The notes: generated by a model not told the origin, from the letters alone. A stretch of 64,000 bases of DNA from Rhizobiales bacterium YIM 77505 (GCA_000745135.1 JQNH01000001.1:124001-188000), one strand, 5' to 3'; shown: positions 9,622 to 20,686, numbered from the stretch's first letter. Made by a program: numbers and translations.

Positions 9622-11151
9622 ATGGACATCCGCGCCGCTGAAATCTCCGCCATCCTCAAGGCTCAGATCCAGAACTTCGGCCAGGAGGCCGAGGTCACCG
9701 AGGTGGGCCAAGTGCTCTCGGTGGGCGACGGCATCGCTCGCTGCTATGGCCTCGACAAGGTCCAGGCAGGCGAGATGGTGGAGTTCGAGAACGGCGTCCG
9801 CGGCATGGCGCTCAACCTCGAAGTCGACAATGTCGGCGTCGTGATCTTCGGCTCCGACCGCGACATCAAGGAAGGGCAGACGGTCAAGCGCACGGGCGCC
9901 ATCGTGGACGTGCCCGTCGGGAAGGGGCTGCTGGGCCGCGTCGTGGACGCGCTTGGCAACCCCATCGACGGCAAGGGACCGATCCAGGCGACCGAGCGGC
10001 GGCGGGTGGACGTGAAGGCGCCGGGCATCATCCCCCGCAAGTCGGTGCATGAGCCGATGGCGACAGGGTTGAAGGCCGTCGATGCGCTCATCCCCATCGG
10101 CCGCGGCCAGCGTGAACTCATCATCGGCGACCGTCAGACCGGCAAGTCGGCCATCGCCCTCGACACCATCCTCAACCAGAAGCCGCTCAACGCGACGGGC
10201 GACGAGAAGGTCAAGCTCTACTGCGTCTATGTGGCAGTCGGCCAGAAGCGCTCGACGGTGGCGCAGTTCGTCAAGACGCTCGAGGAGAACGGGGCGCTGG
10301 AGTACTCGATCATCGTCGCCGCCACCGCCTCGGATCCGGCGCCGATGCAGTTCCTGGCGCCGTTCTCCGGTTGCGCCATGGGCGAGTTCTTCCGCGACAA
10401 CGGCATGCACGCGGTGATCATCTACGACGACCTCTCGAAACAGGCCGTCGCCTACCGCCAGATGTCGCTGCTGCTCCGCCGTCCCCCGGGCCGCGAGGCC
10501 TATCCGGGCGACGTGTTCTATCTGCACTCGCGGCTCCTTGAGCGCGCGGCGAAGATGAACGATGCCAACGGGGCGGGCTCGCTGACGGCGCTGCCGATCA
10601 TCGAAACGCAGGCCAACGACGTTTCCGCCTACATTCCAACGAACGTCATCTCGATCACCGACGGCCAGATCTTCCTCGAGACCGATTTGTTCTACCAGGG
10701 CATCCGTCCGGCGGTGAACGTCGGCCTGTCGGTGTCGCGCGTCGGCTCGGCCGCCCAGACCAAGGCCATGAAGAAGGTCGCCGGGCGCATCAAGGGCGAG
10801 CTCGCTCAGTATCGCGAGATGGCCGCCTTCGCCCAGTTCGGCTCCGACCTCGACGCGGCGACGCAGCGCCTCCTCAACCGTGGCGCGCGCCTCACCGAGC
10901 TGCTCAAGCAGCCGCAGTTCTCGCCGCTCAAGATGGAGGAGCAGGTCGTCGTCATCTATGCCGGCGTGAACGGCTACCTCGATCCGCTGCCCGTCAACCG
11001 CGTGCGCGCCTTCGAGGAAGGCCTCCTGTCGACGATCCGCTCGAAGCATGCGGACATCCTCGCCGACATTCGGGACACGCGCGATCTCTCGGATGCGACG
11101 GCCGCCAAGCTGAAGAGCGCCGTCGAGGCTTTCGCGAAGTCGTTTGCCTGA
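9622..11151 (+). CDS. atpA: F1 ATP synthase subunit alpha
   Basis: Non-catalytic nucleotide-binding subunit of the alpha3beta3 hexamer at the inner face of the cytoplasmic membrane. It has 509 residues, the normal length. Walker A GDRQTGKS is at 169-176, followed by the [15 protein letters not shown] region and the ATP synthase alpha/beta signature around [14 protein letters not shown]. The N-terminal [16 protein letters not shown] is typical of alphaproteobacterial alpha subunits. It follows atpH by 48 bp, with AGAAAGAGG before the start. Confidence 0.98.
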   Translation: MDIRAAEISAILKAQIQNFGQEAEVTEVGQVLSVGDGIARCYGLDKVQAGEMVEFENGVRGMALNLEVDNVGVVIFGSDRDIKEGQTVKRTGAIVDVPVGKGLLGRVVDALGNPIDGKGPIQATERRRVDVKAPGIIPRKSVHEPMATGLKAVDALIPIGRGQRELIIGDRQTGKSAIALDTILNQKPLNATGDEKVKLYCVYVAVGQKRSTVAQFVKTLEENGALEYSIIVAATASDPAPMQFLAPFSGCAMGEFFRDNGMHAVIIYDDLSKQAVAYRQMSLLLRRPPGREAYPGDVFYLHSRLLERAAKMNDANGAGSLTALPIIETQANDVSAYIPTNVISITDGQIFLETDLFYQGIRPAVNVGLSVSRVGSAAQTKAMKKVAGRIKGELAQYREMAAFAQFGSDLDAATQRLLNRGARLTELLKQPQFSPLKMEEQVVVIYAGVNGYLDPLPVNRVRAFEEGLLSTIRSKHADILADIRDTRDLSDATAAKLKSAVEAFAKSFA

Positions 11152-11256
11152 TTTGGTTCCTGGCCGGGCTCGTCCCGGCCGCCCACGTCTCTTGTCCGCC
11201 CCGCCAGGGTCCGGATGGCAGGTGCGAGCCTGCCGTGAGGGTGAGAAGGTGGCTCG

Positions 11257-12132
11257 ATGCCGAGCTTGAAAGATCTGCGCAATCGCATCGCCTCCGTGAA
11301 GGCGACGCAGAAGATCACCAAGGCCATGCAGATGGTGGCCGCTGCGAAGCTGCGGCGCGCGCAGGCCGCGGCGGAGGCGGCACGCCCCTATGCCGAGCGC
11401 ATGTCGCAGGTTCTGTCGAACCTGGCCGGCCGCCTGACGCCCGGACCCGAGACGCCGCGGCTCCTCGCCGGCACCGGCTCCGACAGGGTGCATCTTCTCA
11501 TCGTCTGCACCGCCGAGCGCGGCCTGTGCGGCGCCTTCAACTCGGCCATCGCGCGTCTTGCCCGCGAGCACGCCACCCGCCTGATGAGCGAGGGCAAGAC
11601 GGTCAAGATCTTCTGCGTCGGCAAGAAGGGTCACGACATCCTGCGCCGGCAGTTCCCGGACCAGATCATCGACTTCGTGGAGCTGCGCAGCGTGCGCGTG
11701 CTTGGCTTCGAGCATGCCGACATGATCGCCAAGAAGGTGCTGGAACGCTTCGAGGCCGGCGAGTTCGACGTCGCGACCCTGTTCTATTCGCGGTTCAAGT
11801 CGGTCATTTCCCAGATCCCGACCGCGCAGCAGATCGTGCCGGCGGAGATCGGCGGCAATGGCGGCGCGGCCACGGACGCGGTCTATGACTACGAGCCGAG
11901 CGAAAACGAGATCCTGGAAACGCTGTTGCCGCGCAACCTGACGGTGCAGATCTTCCGGGCGCTGCTGGAGAACGCTGCATCGGAGCAGGGCGCGCGCATG
12001 ACGGCGATGGACAACGCCACCCGCAACGCCGGCGACATGATCAGGCGGCAGACGCTGACCTACAACCGCACGCGCCAAGCCATGATCACGAAGGAACTCA
12101 TCGAGATCATCTCGGGCGCCGAGGCGCTGTGA
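11257..12132 (+). CDS. atpG: F1 ATP synthase subunit gamma
   Basis: Central rotor shaft of F1. The 291 residues start [33 protein letters not shown] (N-terminal coiled-coil helix). The C-terminal helix carries the family signature [20 protein letters not shown] followed by [16 protein letters not shown]. Both helices form the coiled coil that turns inside alpha3beta3. It lies between atpA (105-bp gap) and atpD (24-bp gap) in the usual order. Confidence 0.97.
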   Translation: MPSLKDLRNRIASVKATQKITKAMQMVAAAKLRRAQAAAEAARPYAERMSQVLSNLAGRLTPGPETPRLLAGTGSDRVHLLIVCTAERGLCGAFNSAIARLAREHATRLMSEGKTVKIFCVGKKGHDILRRQFPDQIIDFVELRSVRVLGFEHADMIAKKVLERFEAGEFDVATLFYSRFKSVISQIPTAQQIVPAEIGGNGGAATDAVYDYEPSENEILETLLPRNLTVQIFRALLENAASEQGARMTAMDNATRNAGDMIRRQTLTYNRTRQAMITKELIEIISGAEAL

Positions 12133-13632
<1,500 letters not shown>

Positions 13633-13653
13633 CACGAGCGAAGAGTGAACAGG

Positions 13654-13715
13654 GAGTAGCGAAGAGAGGGAAGGCGAAGGCGGATGGCCCAGCACCTATT
13701 CGCTCTTCGCTACTC
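13654..13715. repeat. 13-bp inverted repeat between atpD and atpC
   Basis: GAGTAGCGAAGAG (13654-13666) and its exact complement CTCTTCGCTACTC (13703-13715) are separated by 36 bp; GCGAAGAG also occurs once more just upstream (13639-13646). In RNA this would fold into a long-stemmed hairpin within the operon. There is no U tract, so it does not look like a simple intrinsic terminator. Confidence 0.75.
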
Positions 13716-13732
13716 GCCATCGCTAAGATCAC

Positions 13733-14134
13733 ATGGCCACCTTTCATTTCGAACTCGTCGCGCCTGAACGCGTGCTCTACTCGGGCGAGGTCGACGCGGT
13801 GCTTCTGCCCGGCACGGAAGGCGAGATGACGGTGCTGCCGGGCCATGCCCCGGTCATGACCGCGCTCAAGACCGGCTTCATCGTCATCACCGACAAGCAG
13901 AACCACGGCACCCGCATGCTGGTCCGCGGCGGCTTCGCCGACATCACCGCGTCGGGCTTGACCGTCCTCGCCGAACGGGCGCTCGATGCGACGGAACTCA
14001 CGCCGGAGAGCATCGATCGCGAGATCCTGCACGTGGAAATGCTTCGCGATGCGAGCCACGACCAGGCCGCGCGCGATGCGGCCGAAGCCACCATCGCCGA
14101 GCTGCGCGAGGCCAAGGCTGCGCTGCAGTATTGA
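13733..14134 (+). CDS. atpC: F1 ATP synthase subunit epsilon
   Basis: Epsilon subunit at the foot of the rotor, coupling gamma to the c-ring and regulating ATP hydrolysis. The 133 residues start MATFHFELVAPERVLYSGEVDAVLLPGTEGEMTVLPGHAP, the N-terminal beta-sandwich. The C-terminal helical part contains DATELTPESIDREIL and ends AAEATIAELREAKAALQY. It is the last gene of the atp operon, 100 bp after atpD. No ribosome-binding site stronger than GCTAAGA is visible, so translation may be modest or coupled. Confidence 0.94.
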   Translation: MATFHFELVAPERVLYSGEVDAVLLPGTEGEMTVLPGHAPVMTALKTGFIVITDKQNHGTRMLVRGGFADITASGLTVLAERALDATELTPESIDREILHVEMLRDASHDQAARDAAEATIAELREAKAALQY

Positions 14135-14321
14135 CGGTCCGCGTCCCCGTCTGGAGGTCGCCGGGGGCCCGCCCTCCCAAGGTCCGGTCTGGCGCGCTGG
14201 TCGGGCATCCTCTGCGGCGCTCGCGCGGCTTGGCCGGCCATGGCCCTTGCGCAGGATAGGCGGGCGCTCAGCCCTTTGCTAAACAGCGCCACAGACGGGC
14301 CTCAAGGCTCCGAGGATCACC

Positions 14322-14924
14322 ATGCAGCCCTTCACGACCCTGACCAGCGTTGCCGCCCCGCTTCGGATCGTCAATGTCGACACCGACATGATCATCCCGA
14401 AGCAGTACCTGAAGACCATCAAGCGCACGGGCCTCGGCAAGGGGCTCTTCGCCGAGATGCGCTACAGGGAGGACGGCTCCGAGAACCCGGATTTCGTGCT
14501 GAACCAGCCGGCCTACCGCAACGCGCAGATTCTCGTCGCCGGCGACAATTTCGGCTGCGGCTCTTCGCGCGAGCACGCGCCCTGGGCTCTGCTCGATTTC
14601 GGGATCCGCTGCGTCATCTCCACGAGCTTTGCCGACATCTTCTACAACAACTGCTTCAAGAACGGCATTTTGCCGATCAAGGTGTCGCCCGAGGATCTGG
14701 AGAAGCTCTTCGACGACGCCGAGCGCGGGGCCAATGCGACGCTCACGGTCGACCTCGAACGCCAGGAAATCCGCGGCCCCGACGGCGGGACGATCACGTT
14801 CGACATCGACCCGTTCCGGAAGCACTGCCTCCTCAATGGCCTCGACGACATCGGCCTGACGCTGGAGAAGGCGCCCAAGATCGACGCCTATGAGAGGAAG
14901 CTCGCGGAGCGCGCCTGGGCATGA
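14322..14924 (+). CDS. leuD: 3-isopropylmalate dehydratase small subunit
   Basis: Small subunit of isopropylmalate isomerase in leucine biosynthesis (2-isopropylmalate to 3-isopropylmalate); it needs the Fe-S subunit LeuC. The 200 residues match the usual length. The hallmark [14 protein letters not shown] and [17 protein letters not shown] are present, and the N-terminus reads [30 protein letters not shown]. leuC is not in this window, as is common in Hyphomicrobiales where the two genes are apart. It lies 187 bp downstream of atpC. Confidence 0.95.
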   Translation: MQPFTTLTSVAAPLRIVNVDTDMIIPKQYLKTIKRTGLGKGLFAEMRYREDGSENPDFVLNQPAYRNAQILVAGDNFGCGSSREHAPWALLDFGIRCVISTSFADIFYNNCFKNGILPIKVSPEDLEKLFDDAERGANATLTVDLERQEIRGPDGGTITFDIDPFRKHCLLNGLDDIGLTLEKAPKIDAYERKLAERAWA

Positions 14925-15006
14925 CCCGCCCGGTGAAAGGCGTGCCGCGGTAAACAAAGATTAACCACGAAGGCGTGCAGTGCTCCCGCCGATTCCGGAG
15001 ACCCGC

Positions 15007-16197
15007 ATGCCGAACCGACTGCTTGTCCCGACCCTGCTTGCGGCCGCCCTCCTCGGGCCGCCGGCCGCTGTGGCACGCGCCGACTTCCAATCGTGCCTCT
15101 CCGGCTTGCGGGCCCAAGCTGCGGCGCGGGGCATTTCGGGCGCCACCTTCGACCGGGCCTTCGCCGGGGTCGAGCCGGACCTGAAGGTGCTCGAACTCAT
15201 GGACAACCAGCCCGAGTTCAAGACGCCGATCTGGGACTACATCGGCTTTCTTGTCGACGAGGAGCGGGTCGCCGACGGGCGCGCTGCCATGCGCCAATAT
15301 GCCAACGCGCTCGCCGCCGCGGAGAGCCGGTTCGGCGTCGACCGGCACGTGATCGCCGGGGTGTGGGGCGTGGAGTCCAATTTCGGCAAGGACATTGGCG
15401 GGCGTCCCCTCGTGCAGTCGCTCGCCACCATCGCCTGCTACGGTCGCCGCCGACAGGACTATTTCAAAGGCGAGCTCTTCGCGACGCTCAAGATCGTCGA
15501 GGACGGCGACATCGCCGCCGAGAGCCTGCGCGGCTCCTGGGCCGGCGCCTTCGGCCATACCCAGTTCATGCCCTCGACGTTCCAGCGGCTGGCCGTCGAC
15601 GGCGACGGGGACGGCCGCCGCGACGTCGTCGCCTCCGTTCCGGACGCGCTGGCCTCGACCGCCAATTTCCTGCGCAAGGCCGGATGGACCCCCGGTCTGC
15701 CCTGGGGCTTCGAAGTCCGCCTGCCCGAAGGCTACAGCGGCCCGAGCGGCCGCAAGAACCGGCGGCCGCTCTCCGCATGGGCCGCGGCCGGTCTCACGCG
15801 CATCGACGGGCGGCCGCTCTCGGGCGACTACCAGGCCGGGTTGCTTCTGCCGGCCGGCCGGGACGGGCCGGCTTTCCTCGTCACCAAGAACTTCGACGCG
15901 CTGTACAGCTACAACGCGGCCGAATCCTATGGCCTTGCCATCGCGCTCCTGTCCGACCGCTTGCGTGGCGCGCCGGGCATCCGCACGCCCTGGCCCACGG
16001 ACGATCCCCCTCTCGATCGGGCGCAGCGCCGCGAATTGCAGCGGCTGCTGATCGCCCGCGGCTACGATGTCGGCGAGCCCGACGGCAAGGTGGGGCAGAA
16101 GACCCGCGATGCCATCAAGGACGTCGAACGGCAGATCGGCATGGCGCCGACCGGTCGTCCGGGCGCCAAGGTCCTGCAGGCGCTCCGCGGCCGCTGA
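15007..16197 (+). CDS. lytic murein transglycosylase (MltB/SLT_2 family) with peptidoglycan-binding domain
   Basis: Periplasmic enzyme that cleaves glycan strands of peptidoglycan with formation of 1,6-anhydro ends. From ATG 15007 (396 residues) a Sec signal peptide (MPNRLLVPTLLAAALLGPPAAVARA) is followed by the SLT_2 catalytic domain. The likely catalytic glutamate is in VWGVESNFGK, and the family stretch GAFGHTQFMPSTFQRLAVD is present. The last 60 or so residues (QRRELQRLLIARGYDVG...DGKVGQKTRDAIK) form a PG_binding_1 domain. An in-frame GTG at 14980 would put residues before the signal peptide and is not favoured. Confidence 0.92.
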   Translation: MPNRLLVPTLLAAALLGPPAAVARADFQSCLSGLRAQAAARGISGATFDRAFAGVEPDLKVLELMDNQPEFKTPIWDYIGFLVDEERVADGRAAMRQYANALAAAESRFGVDRHVIAGVWGVESNFGKDIGGRPLVQSLATIACYGRRRQDYFKGELFATLKIVEDGDIAAESLRGSWAGAFGHTQFMPSTFQRLAVDGDGDGRRDVVASVPDALASTANFLRKAGWTPGLPWGFEVRLPEGYSGPSGRKNRRPLSAWAAAGLTRIDGRPLSGDYQAGLLLPAGRDGPAFLVTKNFDALYSYNAAESYGLAIALLSDRLRGAPGIRTPWPTDDPPLDRAQRRELQRLLIARGYDVGEPDGKVGQKTRDAIKDVERQIGMAPTGRPGAKVLQALRGR

Positions 16198-16218
16198 CCG
16201 CGGGGCGCTCGAGCCGGC

Positions 16219-18930
16219 TCACGCCGCCGGGATCAGCCTTTCCGTCATCAGCCATCGCTCGGGCGTGTGGCCCCGCAGGAAGCCCTCGACCCGCGAGCCG
16301 ATCATGGGCTTGGCGAACAGATAGCCCTGGGCGCTGTTGCAGCCCCGCTCGCGCAGGTAGCGGAGCTGACCCTCGGTCTCGACGCCCTCGGCGATGACCT
16401 GCTTGCCGAGGCTGCGGCCGAGCCCGATGACGGCGGCGACGATCGCCGCATCGTCCTCGTCGCGCTCGAGATCGCGCACGAAGCTCTGGTCGATCTTGAT
16501 GTCGTCGACAGGGAACTGCTTGAGGTGGGTCAGGGACGCGTAACCGGTGCCGAAGTCGTCGAGCGCGATCCGCACACCGCCGTCGCGGAGACGATGAAGC
16601 ATCGCCGAAACCTGCTCCATGGCGTGGCCGAGCAGCACCGTCTCCGTCACCTCCACCTCGAAGAACCGGGTCGGCACCTGGGCGGCGGCCAGCGTTTCGA
16701 GGAGCGCGTCCGCGAGGTGGGGCTCCCGGAACTCCGCCGTGGACAGGTTGAGGGCGATCCGGCCGCAGTCGAGGCCCTGGCCCAGCCAGCGCCGGATGTC
16801 GGAGGCGATCTCGGCCATCATACGCTGGCCGATGGCGACGGCGAGCTCGGGATCCTCGAAGGCCGAGGCGAAGGCCGAGGGGGTGAGCAGTCCCCTGCGA
16901 GGATGGCGCCAACGCGCCAAGGCCTCGAACCCGATGATCCGGCCCGTCGCAAGGCAGATGTTCGGCTGGTAGTAGGGCAGGATCTCGCCCTCCGCGAGCG
17001 CGGCGCGCATGCCGCGTGCGACCGTCATGCGGTGCTCGATCGACTGCCGCATATGGGCCGCGTAGATCACGGCGCGATGGCGCCCGCCTTCCTTGGCGGC
17101 ATAGAGCGCCATATCGGCGTCCTTCATGAGCTCGGAAGGGCTGGTGTGATGGTCGGGATAGACAGCGATCCCGATGCTCGCCCGGCTCGCCAGCGTCAGC
17201 CCTTCATAGGCGAAGGGCTCGTGCAGCGCCTTGAGAATCCGATCCGCTTCGGCGCCGCTCCGCGCGGCGTCGCAGCCGATCAGAATGACGGCGAACTCGT
17301 CGCCGCCGAGCCGAGCCACCGCGGCCTCGCCGGCGGCCGCCTTGAGGCGCTCCGCGGTCGCCTTGAGGAGGGCGTCGCCGGCGTCGTGGCCGAGGGTGTC
17401 GTTGATGCTCTTGAAATCGTCGAGGTCGACGAGGAGCAGCGCCAGCCCATGGCCGTTCCGCGCGGCCGCCCCTAGGGCCTCTTCGAGCCGCTGCTGGAAG
17501 AGCGCGCGATTGGCGAGGCCCGTGAGGACGTCGTGATGAGCGGCGCGCCAGGCAGCCTCCTCGGCGAGCTTGCGGTCCGTGATGTCGAAGGTGACGCCGA
17601 CGAGGCGGGGGGCAGCCCCGTCCCCCTGCAGCACGGTTCCACGACTGGCCAGCCAGATCTCGGTTCCGTCCGGCTGACGGTAGCGGTATTCGACGGCGGC
17701 CTCCCCCGTCGCCCCTTCGGCGCTGGTCAACAGACCGACGCGGTCCTCCGGATGCACCCGTTCGAGATAGTCCTGCAGATGGCCAGACCCCAAGCCGAGA
17801 AGCTCGCGGGCGTTGTCCGAACGCATGACGAAGTCGGTCGAGGGATCCTGCTCCCAGGCCACCATGCGCGCCGCCTGGAGGGAAAGGCGCATGCGCTCCT
17901 CGCTCGCCACGAGGGCGCACTCGGCGGCGTCCCGCCGGCGCGCCTCGCGCGACAGGAAGACGCCGGCGACGACGAGAAGCAGCATGGCCCCCAGGGCGAT
18001 GCTGAAGTCCCGGCGCGCATTCGCCATCCAGGCGGAGAGAACCACCGAGCGGGCAATGCCAATGGTGACGACGAGCGGCGCCGCCTCGAGACGCCGGTAG
18101 GCGAAGATGCGCCGCACCCCGTCGCTGACCGCAACGTGGTCGTAGGTCCCGAAAGGCGCCTTGGGCAGGAGGCGCCGGAAGAGGGGAGAGGCGGAAACAT
18201 CCTGCCCCATGTGAGCGGCGTTGAAGGGGTGGCGGGCGATGATGCGTCCGTCGGTCCTGATGATCGACAACACGCCGTCCTCGCCGAGCTCGATCTCGCG
18301 CAGGACATCCACCATCGCTTCGACGGCGATATGGGCCACCACGATGTTGCCGGCGATGCCGACGCGACCGCCGATGCGGCGGCTGACCGGCGTCAGCCAG
18401 GATCGGCTCACCGGATCGAAGGTCGGCAGCCCGACGACGAGGCCCTCGATCGTTTCGCGGGCGTGAGCAGCGACGGTGGCGCGGTCGCCGGCCTCTCCGA
18501 TCTCGCGGGAGCGGACGAAATCGAACAGGAGCTCCCCCGTTTGGCCGTCCAGGACCCGGACGGCGAGAACGTGCCGGAGGTTCTGCGTGACATAGGCCAG
18601 GGTTGCGGTGACGCTGCTCCTGCGGACCGGATCGGCCGCGTCGGGCCCGAGCTCGCGCGCCGTCATCTTCAGCAGCATGTCCACCGAGTCGATCATGCGT
18701 TCGGTGTGTTGCATGAGGGCGCGCGCGATATTCTGGGAGGTGACGGACGCCTGCTCGACGGCGCGCCGATGGCCGCTCCAGGCGGCCCATCCTGCGAAGA
18801 CGAGGAGGCCCGCACAGGCGAACGCCACGACGACCCACACGAGCCTGGTGAGAGTGTGCCGCCGGCCCGGCCCTGCGGCGGCCCGGCGCTCGCGAACAGC
18901 GCGCGTCGTGATCGCGGGCGTTCTCGTCAT
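16219..18930 (-). CDS. membrane-bound sensor GGDEF-EAL protein (cyclic di-GMP turnover)
   Basis: Predicted diguanylate cyclase/phosphodiesterase of 903 residues. Order: transmembrane helix (about 29-49), periplasmic Cache-like sensor (about 50-300), second transmembrane helix (FSIALGAMLLLVVAGVFL), PAS domain (about 345-450), GGDEF domain and EAL domain. Both catalytic signatures look intact: ARLGGDEFAVIL for GGDEF, and GFEALARW plus DDFGTGYASL and IAEGVET for EAL. Either activity may dominate. It stands alone on the minus strand and converges with the transglycosylase gene (21-bp gap). The signal sensed is unknown. Confidence 0.92.
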   Translation of the reverse strand: MTRTPAITTRAVRERRAAAGPGRRHTLTRLVWVVVAFACAGLLVFAGWAAWSGHRRAVEQASVTSQNIARALMQHTERMIDSVDMLLKMTARELGPDAADPVRRSSVTATLAYVTQNLRHVLAVRVLDGQTGELLFDFVRSREIGEAGDRATVAAHARETIEGLVVGLPTFDPVSRSWLTPVSRRIGGRVGIAGNIVVAHIAVEAMVDVLREIELGEDGVLSIIRTDGRIIARHPFNAAHMGQDVSASPLFRRLLPKAPFGTYDHVAVSDGVRRIFAYRRLEAAPLVVTIGIARSVVLSAWMANARRDFSIALGAMLLLVVAGVFLSREARRRDAAECALVASEERMRLSLQAARMVAWEQDPSTDFVMRSDNARELLGLGSGHLQDYLERVHPEDRVGLLTSAEGATGEAAVEYRYRQPDGTEIWLASRGTVLQGDGAAPRLVGVTFDITDRKLAEEAAWRAAHHDVLTGLANRALFQQRLEEALGAAARNGHGLALLLVDLDDFKSINDTLGHDAGDALLKATAERLKAAAGEAAVARLGGDEFAVILIGCDAARSGAEADRILKALHEPFAYEGLTLASRASIGIAVYPDHHTSPSELMKDADMALYAAKEGGRHRAVIYAAHMRQSIEHRMTVARGMRAALAEGEILPYYQPNICLATGRIIGFEALARWRHPRRGLLTPSAFASAFEDPELAVAIGQRMMAEIASDIRRWLGQGLDCGRIALNLSTAEFREPHLADALLETLAAAQVPTRFFEVEVTETVLLGHAMEQVSAMLHRLRDGGVRIALDDFGTGYASLTHLKQFPVDDIKIDQSFVRDLERDEDDAAIVAAVIGLGRSLGKQVIAEGVETEGQLRYLRERGCNSAQGYLFAKPMIGSRVEGFLRGHTPERWLMTERLIPAA

Positions 18931-19182
18931 CTTCTCCCCTCGGCGCCTGGCGGAGAGGATGCCACGGGAAATCTTGCAGCATTCTCAATATCGGGCTTGC
19001 CGAAGGCCCGGAGCCGCCGCGGCGTGCGGCCGCGTCGCCTTGCAAAGATGCAAGACAATGCATAGCTCAAAGAACATCGACGTTCGGCTGCGCTGGCCCG
19101 ACCGGCTTCCATTCCGCCCTGACTGGGCGGCCACCTCTATCGGCTCGACCTGCCGAGCCTCGTTCCGCCAATCGAGGGCGCC

Positions 19183-19383
19183 ATGTACAGCTTCAGGAGA
19201 ACCTCCCCCGCCAAATCCGTGATGTTCGCTGTGAATTACGAGGACGGACGGACGGCTTATCTTGTGGTCGAGAACCACGGCAAGCCGAGCGACGACTACC
19301 TTGTCGGCCCGATCGCCCGAGAGCGTCAGGAGCAAGGTCTTCTGCCGGAAGGCAACATCGTCAGCATCAAACGCGTGCGCTAG
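19183..19383 (+). CDS. hypothetical small protein, 66 residues
   Basis: A short frame starting at ATG 19183 after GAGGGCG. The product has alternating charged and hydrophobic residues (VMFAVNYEDGRTAYLVVENHG), no signal peptide and no membrane segment, so it is probably a small cytoplasmic beta-rich protein. I do not recognise the family. Its TAG stop codon lies in the 6-bp target duplication of the adjoining IS481-family element, so the reading frame survived the insertion intact, but any downstream transcript or terminator is now separated from it. Confidence 0.55.
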   Translation: MYSFRRTSPAKSVMFAVNYEDGRTAYLVVENHGKPSDDYLVGPIARERQEQGLLPEGNIVSIKRVR

Positions 19384-19384
19384 C
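19379..19384. repeat. target site duplication, left copy (GCTAGC)
   Basis: The hexamer GCTAGC directly precedes the left IS end and is repeated at 20404-20409 after the right end. Removing one copy and the element restores GCGCTAGCGC, a 10-bp palindrome. The hexamer fits the NCTAGN target preference known for IS481 of Bordetella. Confidence 0.9.
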
Positions 19385-20318
19385 TGTCGAATCCAAGCAC
19401 GTTGTTCAGGCGGCTGAGGGGTGGTTTTCCGCCGAGGGCTGAGTGGGGTCGGGTGGAGTTGTAGGCGGTGATCCAGGGCTGCATGGCGTGGGCTCGCTCG
19501 GCAGAGGTCTGGTAGGTTCGGGCGTAGGCCCACTCGCGGAGGCTGGTCTGGATGAAGCGTTCGGCTTTTCCGTTGGTCCTGGGCGTGTAGGGCTTGGTGC
19601 GGATATGGCGCAGGCCTGCCTCGGCCAGGCGGTTGCGGAAGGCGAAGCTTTTGTAGGCCGAGCCGTTGTCGGTCATGACGCGCTCGACGCGGACGCCGTG
19701 GGCTGCGAAGAAGGCGAGCGCCCGGGACAGGAAGGCCACGGCGTCCTCCTTGCGCTCGCTCGGCAGCACCTCGGTGTAGGCGAGGCGCGAGGCGTCATCC
19801 ACGGCGACGTGCAGGTGCTCCCACCCTGTGCCGGCGACCCGATCGCGTCGGTTGCCGGTGACGCGATGGCTTGGCCTGGCGATGCGTCCAAGCTTCTTGG
19901 TGTCGAGATGGATGAGTTCGCCGGGCCGCTCCCGCTCGTAACGCACAACCGGGGGCTTGGGCTCAATGGCCGCGCGGCGCCCGAGCCCGAGGCGGCGCAG
20001 CACGGCGCCGACCGTGGAGCGCGGCTGGCCGAGCTGGCGGGCGATCGCCGGGCCGGAGAGGCGCTGGCGGCGCAGCCGCTCGATGGCGGCGAGGGTCTCG
20101 GGCGACAGGCGACGACGCGGCCGGGCCGGCGCCGAGCTCCTGTCGTGAAGCATCCGCTCGCCGCCGGCCCGAAAGCGCGCCAGCCATTTGTAGGCAGTTC
20201 GCTCCGAGACGCCGGCGGCGCCAGCCGCATCCCTCACGCGCCAGCCCTCCTGGCGGATGCGCGACACGAGAAGGGCTCGACCATGGACCGTCATGCGGGC
20301 ATGCTGGTGAACGTTCAT
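19380..20318 (-). CDS. IS481-family DDE transposase
   Basis: The 312 residues start MNVHQHARMTVHGRALLVSR, the usual IS481 N-terminus. A helix-turn-helix region (VRDAAGAAGVSERTAYKWLARF) and a second one (SGPAIARQLGQPRSTVGAVLRR) precede the rve integrase core. The DDE triad is seen in LIHLDTKKLG, VMTDNGSAYK and NGKAERFIQ. The last codons are GGA TTC GAC AGC TAG: the final Ser and the stop come from the target duplication outside the element, so termination depends on where it lands. The frame continues upstream of 20318 but homology supports this start. Confidence 0.93.
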   Translation of the reverse strand: MNVHQHARMTVHGRALLVSRIRQEGWRVRDAAGAAGVSERTAYKWLARFRAGGERMLHDRSSAPARPRRRLSPETLAAIERLRRQRLSGPAIARQLGQPRSTVGAVLRRLGLGRRAAIEPKPPVVRYERERPGELIHLDTKKLGRIARPSHRVTGNRRDRVAGTGWEHLHVAVDDASRLAYTEVLPSERKEDAVAFLSRALAFFAAHGVRVERVMTDNGSAYKSFAFRNRLAEAGLRHIRTKPYTPRTNGKAERFIQTSLREWAYARTYQTSAERAHAMQPWITAYNSTRPHSALGGKPPLSRLNNVLGFDS

Positions 20319-20403
20319 CCGGGTGCTCCGGTCGGGGTTGGTTGGCTTCGCAACCCCAGCCTCACACCTCAGCCCCGGATGAACAACCTTCATAGCTTCG
20401 ACA
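19385..20403 (-). mobile_element. complete IS481-family insertion sequence, 1,019 bp
   Basis: The element is bounded by imperfect terminal inverted repeats starting TGTCGAA at each end. Read inward, both ends share TGTCGAA, then GTTGTTCA at offset 17-24, then GGCTGAGG. It is flanked by the 6-bp direct repeat GCTAGC and carries one full-length transposase on the minus strand. Size, ends and duplication all agree with an intact and possibly recently inserted copy. Confidence 0.92.
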
Positions 20404-20409
20404 GCTAGC
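20404..20409. repeat. target site duplication, right copy (GCTAGC)
   Basis: Second copy of the 6-bp duplication flanking the IS481-family element, directly after the right inverted repeat that ends TTCGACA. Confidence 0.9.
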
Positions 20410-20424
20410 GCGCGCACGAACCTC

Positions 20425-20632
20425 TCCCCCTTTCCCGGAAGCCTGCAACGGAGCGCAAGCGAAGTGGAAGGCTGTCCGGGGCGGAAGCGCAATAAGCTGC
20501 CGCGCAGTGGCGCTTTCTTGATAGCGCTACCCATATAGCGCTGCTTCGCAGCATCTTCTTTGCGCTTCCATCCCGGACTGCGTTCCGCGCTTCGCGCTCC
20601 ACGCATCCGGGATAAGGGGTGGAGGGTGTGAG
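20425..20632. repeat. inverted pair of a dispersed repeat
   Basis: Two related units face each other. The forward unit (about 20425-20510) reads TTTCCCGGA, then GTCCGGG, CGGAAGCGC and a CTGCCGCGCAG end. The reverse unit (about 20539-20632) is the complement of the same pattern, with CCCTCCACC, TCCCGGATGCG and GCAGTCCGGGA in order on the minus strand. A third unit lies at 25386-25490. Each unit can fold around CCCGGA/TCCGGG. Function unknown; it resembles a BIME-type arrangement. It fills most of the 277 bp between the IS and the next gene. Confidence 0.7.
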
Positions 20633-20686
20633 AAGGGTGGCGCCTGAACCACCAAGCTGAGGGGCCGCCGTGGACGGAGGTGATCG

